Shown: in pieces, positions 49,041-61,600 of the stretch
How the letters are laid out: each line of letters begins with the position of its first letter
Numbering within the stretch: position 1 is the first letter of the stretch
Origin: Petrolisthes cinctipes
Lineage: Eukaryota > Arthropoda > Malacostraca > Decapoda > Porcellanidae
Length of the DNA: 64,000 nucleotides
Direction of reading: 5' to 3'
NCBI GenBank assembly: GCA_033782935.1
Contig: JAWQEG010001441.1
Coordinates: 1 to 64,000 of the forward strand
Translations under genes and position numbers: made by a program
The notes under the pieces: generated by a model
Database searches by the model: none
Told to the model about the DNA's origin: nothing
Seen by the model: the letters and a program-made list of their open reading frames with translations, nothing else

Positions 49041-51531
49041 GTGTTAGAGTATTTTCAAAATACATGCTCAAAACATACTGAAAATCGATCATTTAGGTGC
49101 ACAAAAGTCGATATGTGCATGCATCTTCAGTACCCGTTTATATCTCAAATTCAGGCTCAAAACACCCGAAAATTCAATATTTTGGGGTCCCAGAAGCAAT
49201 CTGTACATGCCTACTCCGTGTTAGAGTATTTTCAAAATTCAGGCCCAAAACATGCTATAAATCGATATTTTAGATGCCCAAAGTCAATATGTGCATGTAT
49301 CTTCTGTACCCGTTTATATCTCAAATTCAGGCTCAAAACACCCGAAAATTCAATATTTTGGGGTCCCAGAAGCAATCTGTACATGCCTACACAGTGATAG
49401 AATATTTTCAAAATATAGGCTAAAAACATGCTAAAAATCGACATTTTAGGTGCCAAAAAATCGATATCTCAAATTCAGTCCCATAACACCCGAAAATTCG
49501 ATATTTAGAGGTCCCAGAAGGTATCTGTACATGCCTACTCCGTGTTAGAGTATTTTCAAAATACAGGCCAAAAACATACTGAAAATCGATCTTTTAGGTG
49601 CCCAAAAGTCGATATGTGCATGCATCTTCTGTACCCGTTTATATCTCAAATTCTGGCCCTAAACACCCGAAAATTCGATATTTTGGGGTCCTAGAAGCGA
49701 TCTGTACATGCCTACTCCGTGTTAGAGTATTTTCAAAATTCAGGCCCAAAACATGCTGAAAATCGATATTTTTGGTGCCCAAAGTCAATATGTGCATGTA
49801 TCTTCTGTACCCGTTTATATCTCAAATTCAGGCTTAAAACACCCGAAAATTCAATATTTTTGGGTCCCAGAAGCAATCTGTACATGCCTACACAGTGCTA
49901 GAATATTTTCAAAATATAGGCTAAAAACATGCTAAAAATCGACATTTTAGGTGCTAAAAAATCGATATCTCAAATTCAGTCCCAAAACATCCGAAAATTC
50001 GATATTTAGAGTTCCCAGAAGGTATCTGTACATGCCTACTCCGTGTTAGAGTATTTTCAAAATACAGGCCAAAAACATACTGAAAATCGATCTTTTAGGT
50101 TCACAAAAGTCGATATGTGCATGCATCTTATGTACCCGTTTATATCTCAAATTCTGGCCCTAAACTCCCGAAAATTCGATATTTTGGGGTCCCAGAAGCG
50201 ATCTGTACATGCCTACTCCGTGTTAGAGTATTTTCAAAATTCAGGCCCAAAACATCCTGAAAATCGATATTTTTGGTGCCCAAAGTCAATATGTGCATGT
50301 ATCTTCTGTACCCGTTTATATCTCAAATTCAGGCTCAAAATACCCGAAAATTCAATATTTTGGGGTCCCAGAAGCAATCTGTACAGTGCTAGAATATTTT
50401 CAAAATATAGGCTAAAAACATGCTAAAAATCGATCTTTTAGGTGCCAAAAAGTCGATATCTCAAATTCAGTCCCAAAACACCCGAAAATTCGATATTTAG
50501 GGTTTCCCAGAAGCGATCTGTACATGCCTACTCCGTGTTAGAGTATTTTCAAAATACATGCTCAAAACATACTGAAAATCGATCTTTTAGGTGCACAAAA
50601 GTCGATATGTGCATGCATCTTCAGTACCCGTTTATATCTCAAATTCAGGCTCAAAACACCCGAAAATTAAATATTTTGGGGTCCCAGAAGCAATCTGTAC
50701 ATGCCTACTCAGTGTTAGAGTATTTTCAAAATACAGGCCCAAAACATGCTAAAAATCGATATTTTAGATGCCCAAAGTCAATATGTGCATGTATCTTCTG
50801 TACCCGTTTATATCTCAAATTCAGGCTTAAAACACCCGAAAATTCAATATTTTGTGGTCCCAGAAGCAATCTGTACATGCCTACACACTGCTAGAATATT
50901 TTCAAAATATAGGCTAAAAACATGCTAAAAATCGACATTTTAGGTGCCAAAAAATCGATATCTCAAATTCAGTCCCAAAACACCCGAAAATTCGATATTT
51001 AGAGGTCCCAGAAGGTATCTGTACATGCCTACTCCGTGTTAGAGTATTTTCAAAATACAGGCCAAAAACATACTGAAAATCAATCTTTTAGGTGCCCAAA
51101 AGTCGATATGTGAATGCATCTTCTGTACCCGTTTATATCTCAAATTCTGGCCCTAAACACCCGAAATTTCGATATTTTGGGGTCCCAGAAGCGATCTGTA
51201 CATGCCTACACCGTGTTAGAGTATTTTCAAAATTCAGGCCCAAAACATGCTGAAAATCGATATTTTTGGTGCCCAAAGTCAATATGTGCATGTATCTTCT
51301 GTACCCGTTTATATCTCAAATTCAGGCTCAAAACACCCAAAAATTCAATATTTTGGGGTCCCAGAAGCAATCTGTACAGTGCTAGAATATTTTCAAAATA
51401 TAGGCTAAAAACATTCTAAAAATCGATCTAAAATTTTAGGTGCCAAAAAGTCGATATCTCAAATTCAGTCCCAAAACACCCGAAAATTCGATATTTAGGG
51501 GTCCCATAAGCGATCTGTACGTGCCTACTCC
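49041..51531. repeat. Pentamer of trimers (2,491 bp), copy 2
   Basis: Trimers start at 49041, 49542, 50043, 50535 and 51036 and carry the same ordered markers as copy 1. One extra base (ggtttcccag near 50501) makes the copy 2,491 bp. Private changes include ctaaactcccg, acatcctgaaaatc and acactgctag. A further copy begins at 51532 with trimers 1 and 2, then gives way to trimers with caaactacagg and ctcaatttctgg (52534, 53035). Confidence 0.87.
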
Positions 51532-53034
51532 GTGTTAGAGTATTTTCAAAATACATGCTCAAAACATACTGAAAATCGATCATTTAGGTGCACAAAAGTC
51601 GATATGTGCATGCATCTTCAGTACCCGTTTATATCTCAAATTCAGGCTCAAAACACCCGAAAATTCAATATTTTGGGGTCCCAGAAGCAATCTGTACATG
51701 CCTACTCCGTGTTAGAGTATTTTCAAAATTCAGGCCCAAAACATGCTGAAAATCGATATTTTAGATGCCCAAAGTCAATATGTGCATGTATCTTCTGTAC
51801 CCGTTTATATCTCAAATTCAGGCTCAAAACACCCGAAAATTCAATATTTTGGGGTCCCAGAAGCAATCTGTACATGCCTACACAGTGCTAGAATATTTTC
51901 AAAATATAGGCTAAAAACATGCTAAAAATCGACATTTTAGGTGCCAAAAAATCGATATCTCAAATTCAGTCCCATAACACCCGAAAATTCGATATTTAGA
52001 GGTCCCAGAAGGTATCTGTACATGCCTACTCCGTGTTAGAGTATTTTCAAAATACAGGCCAAAAACATACTGAAAATCGATCTTTTAGGTGCCCAAAAGT
52101 CGATATGTGCATGCATCTTCTGTACCCGTTTATATCTCAAATTCTGGCCCTAAACACCCGAAAATTCGATATTTTGGGGTCCCAGAAGCGATCTGTACAT
52201 GCCTACTCCGTGTTAGAGTATTTTCAAATTTCAGGCCCAAAACATGCTGAAAATCGATATTTTTGGTGCCCAAAGTCAATATGTGCATGTATCTTCTGTA
52301 CCCGTTTATATCTCAAATTCAGGCTTAAAACACCCGAAAATTCAATATTTTGGGGTCCCAGAAGCAATCTGTACATGCCTACACAGTGCTAGAATATTTT
52401 CAAAATATAGGCTAAAAACATGCTAAAAATCGACATTTTAGGTGCCAATAAATCGATATCTCAAATTCAGTCCCAAAACACCCGAAAATTCGATATTTAG
52501 AGGTCCCAGAAGGTATCTGTACATGCCTACTCCGTGTTAGAGTATTTTCAAACTACAGGCCAAAAACATACTGAAAATCGATCTTTTAGGTGCCCAAAAG
52601 TCGATATGTGCATGCATCTTCTGTACCCGTTTATATCTCAATTTCTGGCCCTAAACACCCGAAAATTCGATATTTTGGGGTCCCAGAAGCGATCTGTACA
52701 TGCCTACTCCGTGTTAGAGTATTTTCAAAATTCAGGCCCAAAACATGCTGAAAATCGATATTTTTGGTGCCCAAAGTCAATATGTGCATGTATCTTCTGT
52801 ACCCGTTTATATCTCAAATTCAGGCTCAAAACACCCGAAAATTCAATATTTTGGGGTCCCAGAAGCAATCTGTACATGCCTACACAGTGCTAGAATATTT
52901 TCAAAATATAGGCTAAAAACATGCTAAAAATCGACATTTTAGGTGCCAATAAATCGATATCTCAAATTCAGTCCCAAAACACCCGAAAATTCGATATTTA
53001 GAGGTCCCAGAAGGTATCTGTACATGCCTACTCC

Positions 53035-53711
53035 GTGTTAGAGTATTTTCAAACTACAGGCCAAAAACATACTGAAAATCGATCTTTTAGGTGCCCAAAA
53101 GTCGATATGTGCATGCATCTTCTGTACCCGTTTATATCTCAATTTCTGGCCCTAAACACCCGAAAATTCGATATTTTGGGGTCCCAGAAGCGATCTGTAC
53201 ATGCCTACTCCGTGTTAGAGTATTTTCAAAATTCAGGCCCAAAACATGCTGAAAATCGATATTTTTGGTGCCCAAAGTCAATATGTGCATGTATCTTCTG
53301 TACCCGTTTATATCTCAAATTCAGGCTCAAAACACCCGAAAATTCAATATTTTGGGGTCCCAGAAGCAATCTGTACATGCCTACTCAGTGTTAGAGTATT
53401 TTCAAAATACAGGCCCAAAACAAGCTGAAAATCGATATTTTAGATGCCCAAAGTCAATATGTGCATGTATCTTCTGTACCCGTTTATATCTCAAATTCAG
53501 GCTTAAAACACCCGAAAATTCAATATTTTGGGGTCCCAGAAGCAATCTGTACATGCCTACACAGTGCTAGAATATTTTCAAAATATAGGCTAAAAACATG
53601 CTAAAAATCGACATTTTAGGTGCCAAAAAATCGATATCTCAAATTCAGTCCCAAAACACCCGAAAATTCGATATTTAGAGGTCCCAGAAGGTATCTGTAC
53701 ATGCCTACTCC
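53035..53711 (+). repeat. A-B-B-C tetramer (677 bp)
   Basis: A (53035-53211), B1 (53212-53387), B2 (53388-53563, with aaaacaagctgaaaatc) and C (53564-53711) make 677 bp, which is 501 plus one extra 176-bp B. A second tetramer of the same structure and the same aaaacaagctg marker occurs at 55205-55881. Since the flanking A units differ, this B-B junction has been moved by recombination into two contexts. Confidence 0.87.
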
Positions 53712-56700
53712 GTGTTAGAGTATTTTCAAAATACAGGCCAAAAACATACTGAAAATCGATCTTTTAGGTGCCCAAAAGTCGATATGTGCATGCATCTTCT
53801 GTACCCGTTTATATCTCAAATTCTGTCCCTAAACACCCGAAAATTCGATATTTTGGGGTCCCAGAAGCGATCTGTACATGCCTACTCCGTGTTAGAGTAT
53901 TTTCAAAATTCAGGCCCAAAACATGCTGAAAATCGATATTTTTGGTGCCCAAAGTCAATATGTGCATGTATCTTCTGTACCCGTTTATATCTCAAATTCA
54001 GGCTTAAAACACCCGAAAATTCAATATTTTGGGGTCCCAGAAGCAATCTGTACATGCCTACACAGTGCTAGAATATTTTCAAAATATAGGCTAAAAACAT
54101 GCTAAAAATCGACATTTTAGGTACTAAAAAATCGATATCTCAAATTCAGTCCCAAAACACCCGATAATTCGATATTTAGAGGTCCCAGAAGGTATCTGTA
54201 CATGCCTACCTTGTGTTAGAGTATTTTCAAAATACAGGCCAAAAACATACTGAAAATCGATCTTTTAGGTGCCCAAAAGTCGATATGTGCATGCATCTTC
54301 TGTACCCGTTTATATCTCAAATTCTGGCCCTAAACACCCGAAAATTCGATATTTTGGGGTCCCAGAAGCGATCTGTACATGCCTACTCCGTGTTAGAGTA
54401 TTTTCAAAATTCAGGCCCAAAACATGCTGAAAATCGATATTTTTGGTGCCCAAAGTCAATATGTGCATGTATCTTCTGTACCCGTTTATATCTCAAATTC
54501 AGGCTCAAAATACCCGAAAATTCAATATTTTGGGGTCCCAGAAGCAATCTGTACAGTGCTAGAATATTTTCAAAATATAGGCTAAAAACATGCTAAAAAT
54601 CGATCTTTTAGGTGCCAAAAAGTCGATATCTCAAATTCAGTCCCAAAACACCCGAAAATTCGATATTTAGGGGTCCCAGAAGCGATCTGTACATGCCTAC
54701 TCCGTGTTAGAGTATTTTCAAAATACATGCTCAAAACATACTGAAAATCGATCTTTTAGGTGCACAAAAGTCGATATGTGCATGCATCTTCAGTACCCGT
54801 TTATATCTCAAATTCAGGCTCAAAACACCCGAAAATTCAATATTTTGGGGTCCCAGAAGCAATCTGTACAAGCCTACTCAGTGTTAGAGTATTTTCAAAA
54901 TACAGGCCCAAAACATGCTGAAAATCGATATTTTAGATGCCCAAAGTCAATATGTGCATGTATCTTCTGTACCCGTTTATATCTCAAATTCAGGCTTAAA
55001 ACACCCGAAAATTCAATATTTTGTGGTCCCAGAAGCAATCTGTACATGCCTACACAGTGCTAGAATATTTTCAAAATATAGGCTAAAAACATGCTAAAAA
55101 TCGACATTTTAGGTGCCAAAAAATCGATATCTCAAATTCAGTCCCAAAACACCCGAAAACTCGATATTTAGAGGTCCCAGAAGGTATCTGTACATGCCTA
55201 CTCCGTGTTAGAGTATTTTCAAAATACAGGCCAAAAACATACTGAAAATCGATGTTTTAGGTGCCCAAAAGTCGATATGTGCATGCATCTTCTGTACCCG
55301 TTTATATCTCAAATTCTGGCCCTAAACACCCGAAAATTCGATATTTTGGGGTCCCAGAAGCGATCTGTACATGCCTACACCGTGTTAGAGTATTTTCAAA
55401 ATTCAGGCCCAAAACATGCTGAAAATCGATATTTTTGGTGCCCAAAGTCAATATGTGCATGTATCTTCTGTACCCGTTTATATCTCAAATTCAGGCTCAA
55501 AACACCCAAAAATTCAATATTTTGGGGTCCCAGAAGCAATCTGTACATGCCTACTCAGTGTTAGAGTATTTTCAAAATAGAGGCCCAAAACAAGCTGAAA
55601 ATCGATATTTTAGATGCCCAAAGTCAATATGTGCATGTATCTTCTGTACCCGTTTATATCTCAAATTCAGGCTTAAAACACCCGAAAATTCAATATTTTT
55701 GGGTCCCAGAAGCAATCTGTACATGCCTACACAGTGCTAGAATATTTTCAAAATATAGGCTAAAAACATGCTAAAAATCGACATTTTAGGTGCCAAAAAA
55801 TCGATATCTCAAATTCAGTCCCAAAACACCCGAAAATTCGATATTTAGAGGTCCCAGAAGGTATCTGTACATGCCTACTCCGTGTTAGAGTATTTTCAAA
55901 ATACAGGCCAAAAACATACTGAAAATCGATCTTTTAGGTGCACAAAAGTCGATATGTGCATGCATCTTCTGTACCCGTTTATATCTCAAATTCTGTCCCT
56001 AAACACCCGAAAATTCGATATTTTGGGGTCCCAGAAGCGATCTGTACATGCCTACTCCGTGTTAGAGTATTTTCAAAATTCAGGCCCAAAACATGCTGAA
56101 AATCGATATTTTTGGTGCCCAAAGTCAATATGTGCATGTATCTTCTGTACCCGTTTATATCTCAAATTCAGCCTCAAAACACCCGAAAATTCAATATTTT
56201 GGGGTCCCAGAAGCAATCTGTACATGCCTACACAGTGCTAGAATATTTTCAAAATATAGGCTAAAAACATGCTAAAAATCGACATTTTAGGTGCCAAAAA
56301 ATCGATATCTCAAATTCAGTCCCAAAACACCCGAAAATTCGATATTTAGAGGTCCCAGAAGGTATCTGTACATGCCTACTCTGTGTTAGAGTATTTTCAA
56401 AATACAGGCCAAAAACATACTGAATATCGATCTTTTAGGTGCCCAAAATTCGATATGTGCATGCATCTTCTGTACCCGTTTATATCTCTAATTCTGGCCC
56501 TAAACACCCGAAAATTCGATATTTTGTGGTCCCAGAAGCGATCTGTACATGCCTACACAGTGCTAGAATATTTTCAAAATGTAGGCTAAAAACATGCTAA
56601 AAATCGACATTTTAGGTGCCAAAAAATCGATATCTCAAATTCAGTCCCATAACACCCGAAAATTCGATATTTAGAGGTCCCAGAAGGTATCTGTACATGC

Positions 56701-58697
56701 CTACTCCGTCTTAGAGTATTTTCAAAATACAGGCCAAAAACATACTGAAAATCGATCTTTTAGGTGCCCAAAAGTCGATATGTGCATGCATCTTCTGTAC
56801 CCGTTTATATCTCAAATTCTGGCCCTAAACACCCGAAAATTCGATATTTTGGGGTCCCAGAAGCGATCTGTACATGCCTACTCCGTGTTAGAGTATTTTC
56901 AAAATTCAGGCCCAAAACATGCTGAAAATCGATATTTTTGGTGCCCAAAGTCAATATGTGCATGTATCTTCTGTACCCGTTTATATCTCAAATTCAGGCT
57001 TAAAACACCCGAAAATTCAATATTTTGGGGTCCCAGAAGCAATCTGTACATGCCTACACAGTGCTAGAATATTTTCAAAATATAGGCTAAAAACATGCTA
57101 AAAATCGACATTTTAGGTGCTAAAAAATCGATATCTCAAATTCAGTCCCAAAACACCCGATAATTCGATATTTAGAGGTCCCAGAAGGTATCTGTACATG
57201 CCTACCTTGTGTTAGAGTATTTTCAAAATACAGGCCAAAAACATACTGAAAATCGATCTTTTAGGTGCCCAAAAGTCAATATGTGCATGCATCTTCTGTA
57301 CCCGTTTATATCTCAAATTCTGGCCCTAAACACCCGAAAATTCGATATTTTGGGGTCCCAGAAGCGATCTGTACATGCCTACTCCGTGTTAGAGTATTTT
57401 CAAAATTCAGGCCCAAAACATGCTGAAAATCGATATTTTTGGTGAACAAAGTCAATATGTGCATGTATCTTCTGTACCCGTTTATATCTCAAATTCAGGC
57501 TCAAAATACCCGAAAATTTCAATATTTTGGGGTCCCAGAAGCAATCTGTACAGTGCTAGAATATTTTCAAAATATAGGCTAAAAACATGCTAAAAATCGA
57601 TCTTTTAGGTGCCAAAAAGTCGATATCTCAAATTCAGTCCCAAAACACCCGAAAATTCGATATTTAGGGGTCCCAGAAGCGATCTGTACATGCCTACTAC
57701 GTGTTAGAGTATTTTCAAAATACATGCTCAAAACATACTGAAAATCGATCTTTTAGGTGCACAAAAGTCGATATGTGCATGCATCTTCAGTACCCGTTTA
57801 TATCTCAAATTCAGGCTCAAAACACCCGAAAATTCAATATTTTGGGGTCCCAGAAGCAATCTGTACAAGCCTAGTCAGTGTTAGAGTATTTTCAAAATAC
57901 AGGCCCAAAACATGCTGAAAATCGATATTTTAGATGCCCAAAGTCAATATGTGCATGTATCTTCTGTACCCGTTTATATCTCAAATTCAGGCTTAAAACA
58001 CCCGAAAATTCAATATTTTGTGGTCCCAGAAGCAATCTGTACATGCCTACACAGTGCTAGAATATTTTCAAAATATAGGCTAAAAACATGCTAAAAATCG
58101 ACATTTTAGGTGCCAAAAAATCGATATCTCAAATTCAGTCCCAAAACATCCGAAAACTCGATATTTAGAGGTCCCAGAAGGTATCTGTACATGCCTACTC
58201 CGTGTTAGAGTATTTTCAAAATACAGGCCAAAAACATACTGAAAATCGATGTTTTAGGTGCCCAAAAGTCGATATGTGCATGCATCTTCTGTACCCGTTT
58301 ATATCTCAAATTCTGGCCCTAAACACCCGAAAATTCGATATTTTGGGGTCCCAGAAGCGATCTGTACATGCCTACACCGTGTTAGAGTATTTTCAAAATT
58401 CAGGCCCAAAACATGCTGAAAATCGATATTTTTGGTGCCCAAAGTCTATATGTGCATGTATCTTCTGTACCCGTTTATATCTCAAATTCAGGCTCAAAAC
58501 ACCCAAAAATTCAATATTTTGGGGTCCCAGAAGCAATCTGTACAGTGCTAGAATATTTTCAAAATATAGGCTAAAAACATTCTAAAAATCGATCTAAAAT
58601 TTTAGGTGCCAAAAAGTCGATATCTCAAATTCAGTCCCAAAACACCCGAAAATTCGATATTTAGGGGTCCCAGAAGCGATCTGTACATGCCTACTCC
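53712..58697. repeat. Further partial pentamer copies
   Basis: The pentamer order trimer 2-3-4-5 is seen at 53712, 54213, 54704, 55205 and again at 56708, 57209, 57701, 58202, followed by trimer 1 at 58698. Shared markers are ggcttaaaacac, ctaccttgtgttag, gctcaaaatacccg, ttttgtggtccc and ctacaccgtg. Between them lie a 501-bp trimer (55882) and an A-C dimer (56383-56707). All sequence here is satellite. Confidence 0.83.
56383..56707 (+). repeat. A-C dimer lacking B (325 bp)
   Basis: A (177 bp) is followed directly by C (148 bp). Private markers are ctctgtgttag, actgaatatcg, caaaattcgatatg, ctctaattctgg and aaaatgtagg. The same dimer recurs at 61203-61527, offset 4,820 bp. Other A-C dimers of 325 bp without these markers occur at 37677, 39634 and 43226. 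Confidence 0.87.
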
Positions 58698-61600
58698 GTG
58701 TTAGAGTATTTTCAAAATACATGCTCAAAACATACTGAAAATCGATCATTTAGGTGCACAAAAGTCGATATGTGCATGCATCTTCAGTACCCGTTTATAT
58801 CTCAAATTCAGGCTCAAAACACCCGAAAATTCAATATTTTGGGGTCCCAGAAGCAATCTGTACATGCCTACTCCGTGTTAGAGTATTTTCAAAATTCAGG
58901 CCCAAAACATGCTGAAAATCGATATTTTAGATGACCAAAGTCAATATGTGCATGTATCTTCTGTACCCGTTTATATCTCAAATTCAGGCTCAAAACACCC
59001 GAAAATTCAATATTTTGGGGTCCCAGAAGCAATCTGTACATGCCTACACAGTGCTAGAATATTTTCAAAATATAGGCTAAAAACATGCTAAAAATCGACA
59101 TTTTAGGTGCCAATAAATCGATATCTCAAATTCAGTCCCAAAACACCCGAAAATTCGATATTTAGAGGTCCCAGAAGGTATCTGTACATGCCTACTCCGT
59201 GTTAGAGTATTTTCAAACTACAGGCCAAAAACATACTGAAAATCGATCTTTTAGGTGCCCAAAAGTCGATATGTGCATGCATCTTCTGTACCCGTTTATA
59301 TCTCAATTTCTGGCCCTAAACACCCGAAAATTCGATATTTTGGGGTCCCAGAAGCGATCTGTACATGCCTACTCCGTGTTAGAGTATTTTCAAAATTCAG
59401 GCCCAAAACATGCTGAAAATCGATATTTTTGGTGAACAAAGTCAATATGTGCATGTATCTTCTGTACCCGTTTATATCTCAAATTCAGGCTTAAAACACC
59501 CGAAAATTCAATATTTTTGGGTCCCAGAAGCAATCTGTACATGCCTACTCAGTGCTAGAATATTTTCAAAATATAGGCTAAAAACATGCTAAAAATCGAT
59601 CTTTTAGGTGCCAAAAAGTCGATATCTCTAATTCAGTCCCAAAACACCCGAAAATTCGATATTTAGGGGTCCCAGAAGCGATCTGTACATGCCTACTCCG
59701 TGTTAGAGTATTTTCAAAATACATGCTCAAAACATACTGAAAATCGATCTTTTAGGTGCACAAAAGTCGATATGTGCATGCATCTTCAGTACCCGTTTAT
59801 ATCTCAAATTCAGGCTCAAAACACCCGAAAATTCAATATTTTGGGGTCCCAGAAGCAATCTGTACATGCCTACTCAGTGTTAGAGTATTTTCAAAATACA
59901 GGCCCAAAACATGCTGAAAATCGATATTTTAGATGCCCAAAGTCAATATGTGCATGTATCTTCTGTACCCGTTTATATCTCAAATTCAGGCTTAAAACAC
60001 CCGAAAATTCAATATTTTGGGGTCCCAGAAGCAATCTGTACATGCCTACACAGTGCTAGAATATTTTCAAAATATAGGCTAAAAACATGCTAAAAATCGA
60101 CATTTTAGGTGCCAAAAAATCGATATCTCAAATTCAGTCCCAAAACACCCGAAAATTCGATATTTAGAGGTCCCAGAAGGTATCTGTACATGCCTACTCC
60201 GTGTTAGAGTATTTTCAAAATACAGGCCAAAAACATACTGAAAATCGATCTTTTAGGTGCCCAAAAGTCGATATGTGCATGCATCTTCTGTACCCGTTTA
60301 TATCTCAAATTCTGGCCCTAAACACCCGAAAATTCGATATTTTGGGGTCCCAGAAGCGATCTGTACATGCCTACTCCGTGTTAGAGTATTTTCAAAATTC
60401 ATTCCCAAAACATGCTGAAAATCGATATTTTTGGTTCCCAAAGTCAATATGTGCATGTATCTTCTGTACCCGTTTATATCTCAAATTCAGGCTTAAAACA
60501 CCCGAAAATTCAATATTTTTGGGTCCCAGAAGCAATCTGTACATGCCTACTCAGTGCTAGAATATTTTCAAAATATAGGCTAAAAACATGCTAAAAATCG
60601 ATCTTTTAGGTGCCAAAAAGTCGATATCTCTAATTCAGTCCCAAAACACCCGAAAATTCGATATTTAGTGGTCCCAGAAGCGATCTGTACATGCCTACTC
60701 CGTGTTAGAGTATTTTCAAAATACATGCTCAAAACATACTGAAAATCGATCTTTTAGGTGCACAAAAGTCGATATGTGCATGCATCTTCAGTACCAGTTT
60801 ATATCTCAAATTCAGGCTCAAAACACCCGAAAATTCAATATTTTGGGGTCCCAGAAGCAATCTGTACATGCCTACTCAGTGTTAGAGTATTTTCAAAATA
60901 CAGGCCCAAAACATGCTGAAAATCGATATTTTAGATGCCCAAAGTCAATATGTGCATGTATCTTCTGTACCCGTTTATATCTCAAATTCAGGCTTAAAAC
61001 ACCCGAAAATTCAATATTTTGGGGTCCCAGAAGCAATCTGTACATGCCTACACAGTGCTAGAATATTTTCAAAATATAGGCTAAAAACATGCTAAAAATC
61101 GACATTTTAGGTGCCAAAAAATCGATATCTCAAATTCAGTCCCAAAACACCCGAAAATTCGATATTTAGAGGTCCCAGAAGGTATCTGTACATGCCTACT
61201 CTGTGTTAGAGTATTTTCAAAATACAGGCCAAAAACATACTGAATATCGATCTTTTAGGTGCCCAAAATTCGATATGTGCATGCATCTTCTGTACCCGTT
61301 TATATCTCTAATTCTGGCCCTAAACACCCGAAAATTCGATATTTTGGGGTCCCAGAAGCGATCTGTACATGCCTACACAGTGCTAGAATATTTTCAAAAT
61401 GTAGGCTAAAAACATGCTAAAAATCGACATTTTAGGTGCCAAAAAATCGATATCTCAAATTCAGTCCCATAACACCCGAAAATTCGATATTTAGAGGTCC
61501 CAGAAGGTATCTGTACATGCCTACTCCGTGTTAGAGTATTTTCAAAATACAGGCCAAAAACATACTGAAAATCGATCTTTTAGGTGCCCAAAAGTCGATA

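Noticed and set aside
53035..53711. A new fourth monomer class in the 677-bp tetramer
   Set aside because: The extra unit is an ordinary B2 with one private change (caagctg); it fits the existing classes.
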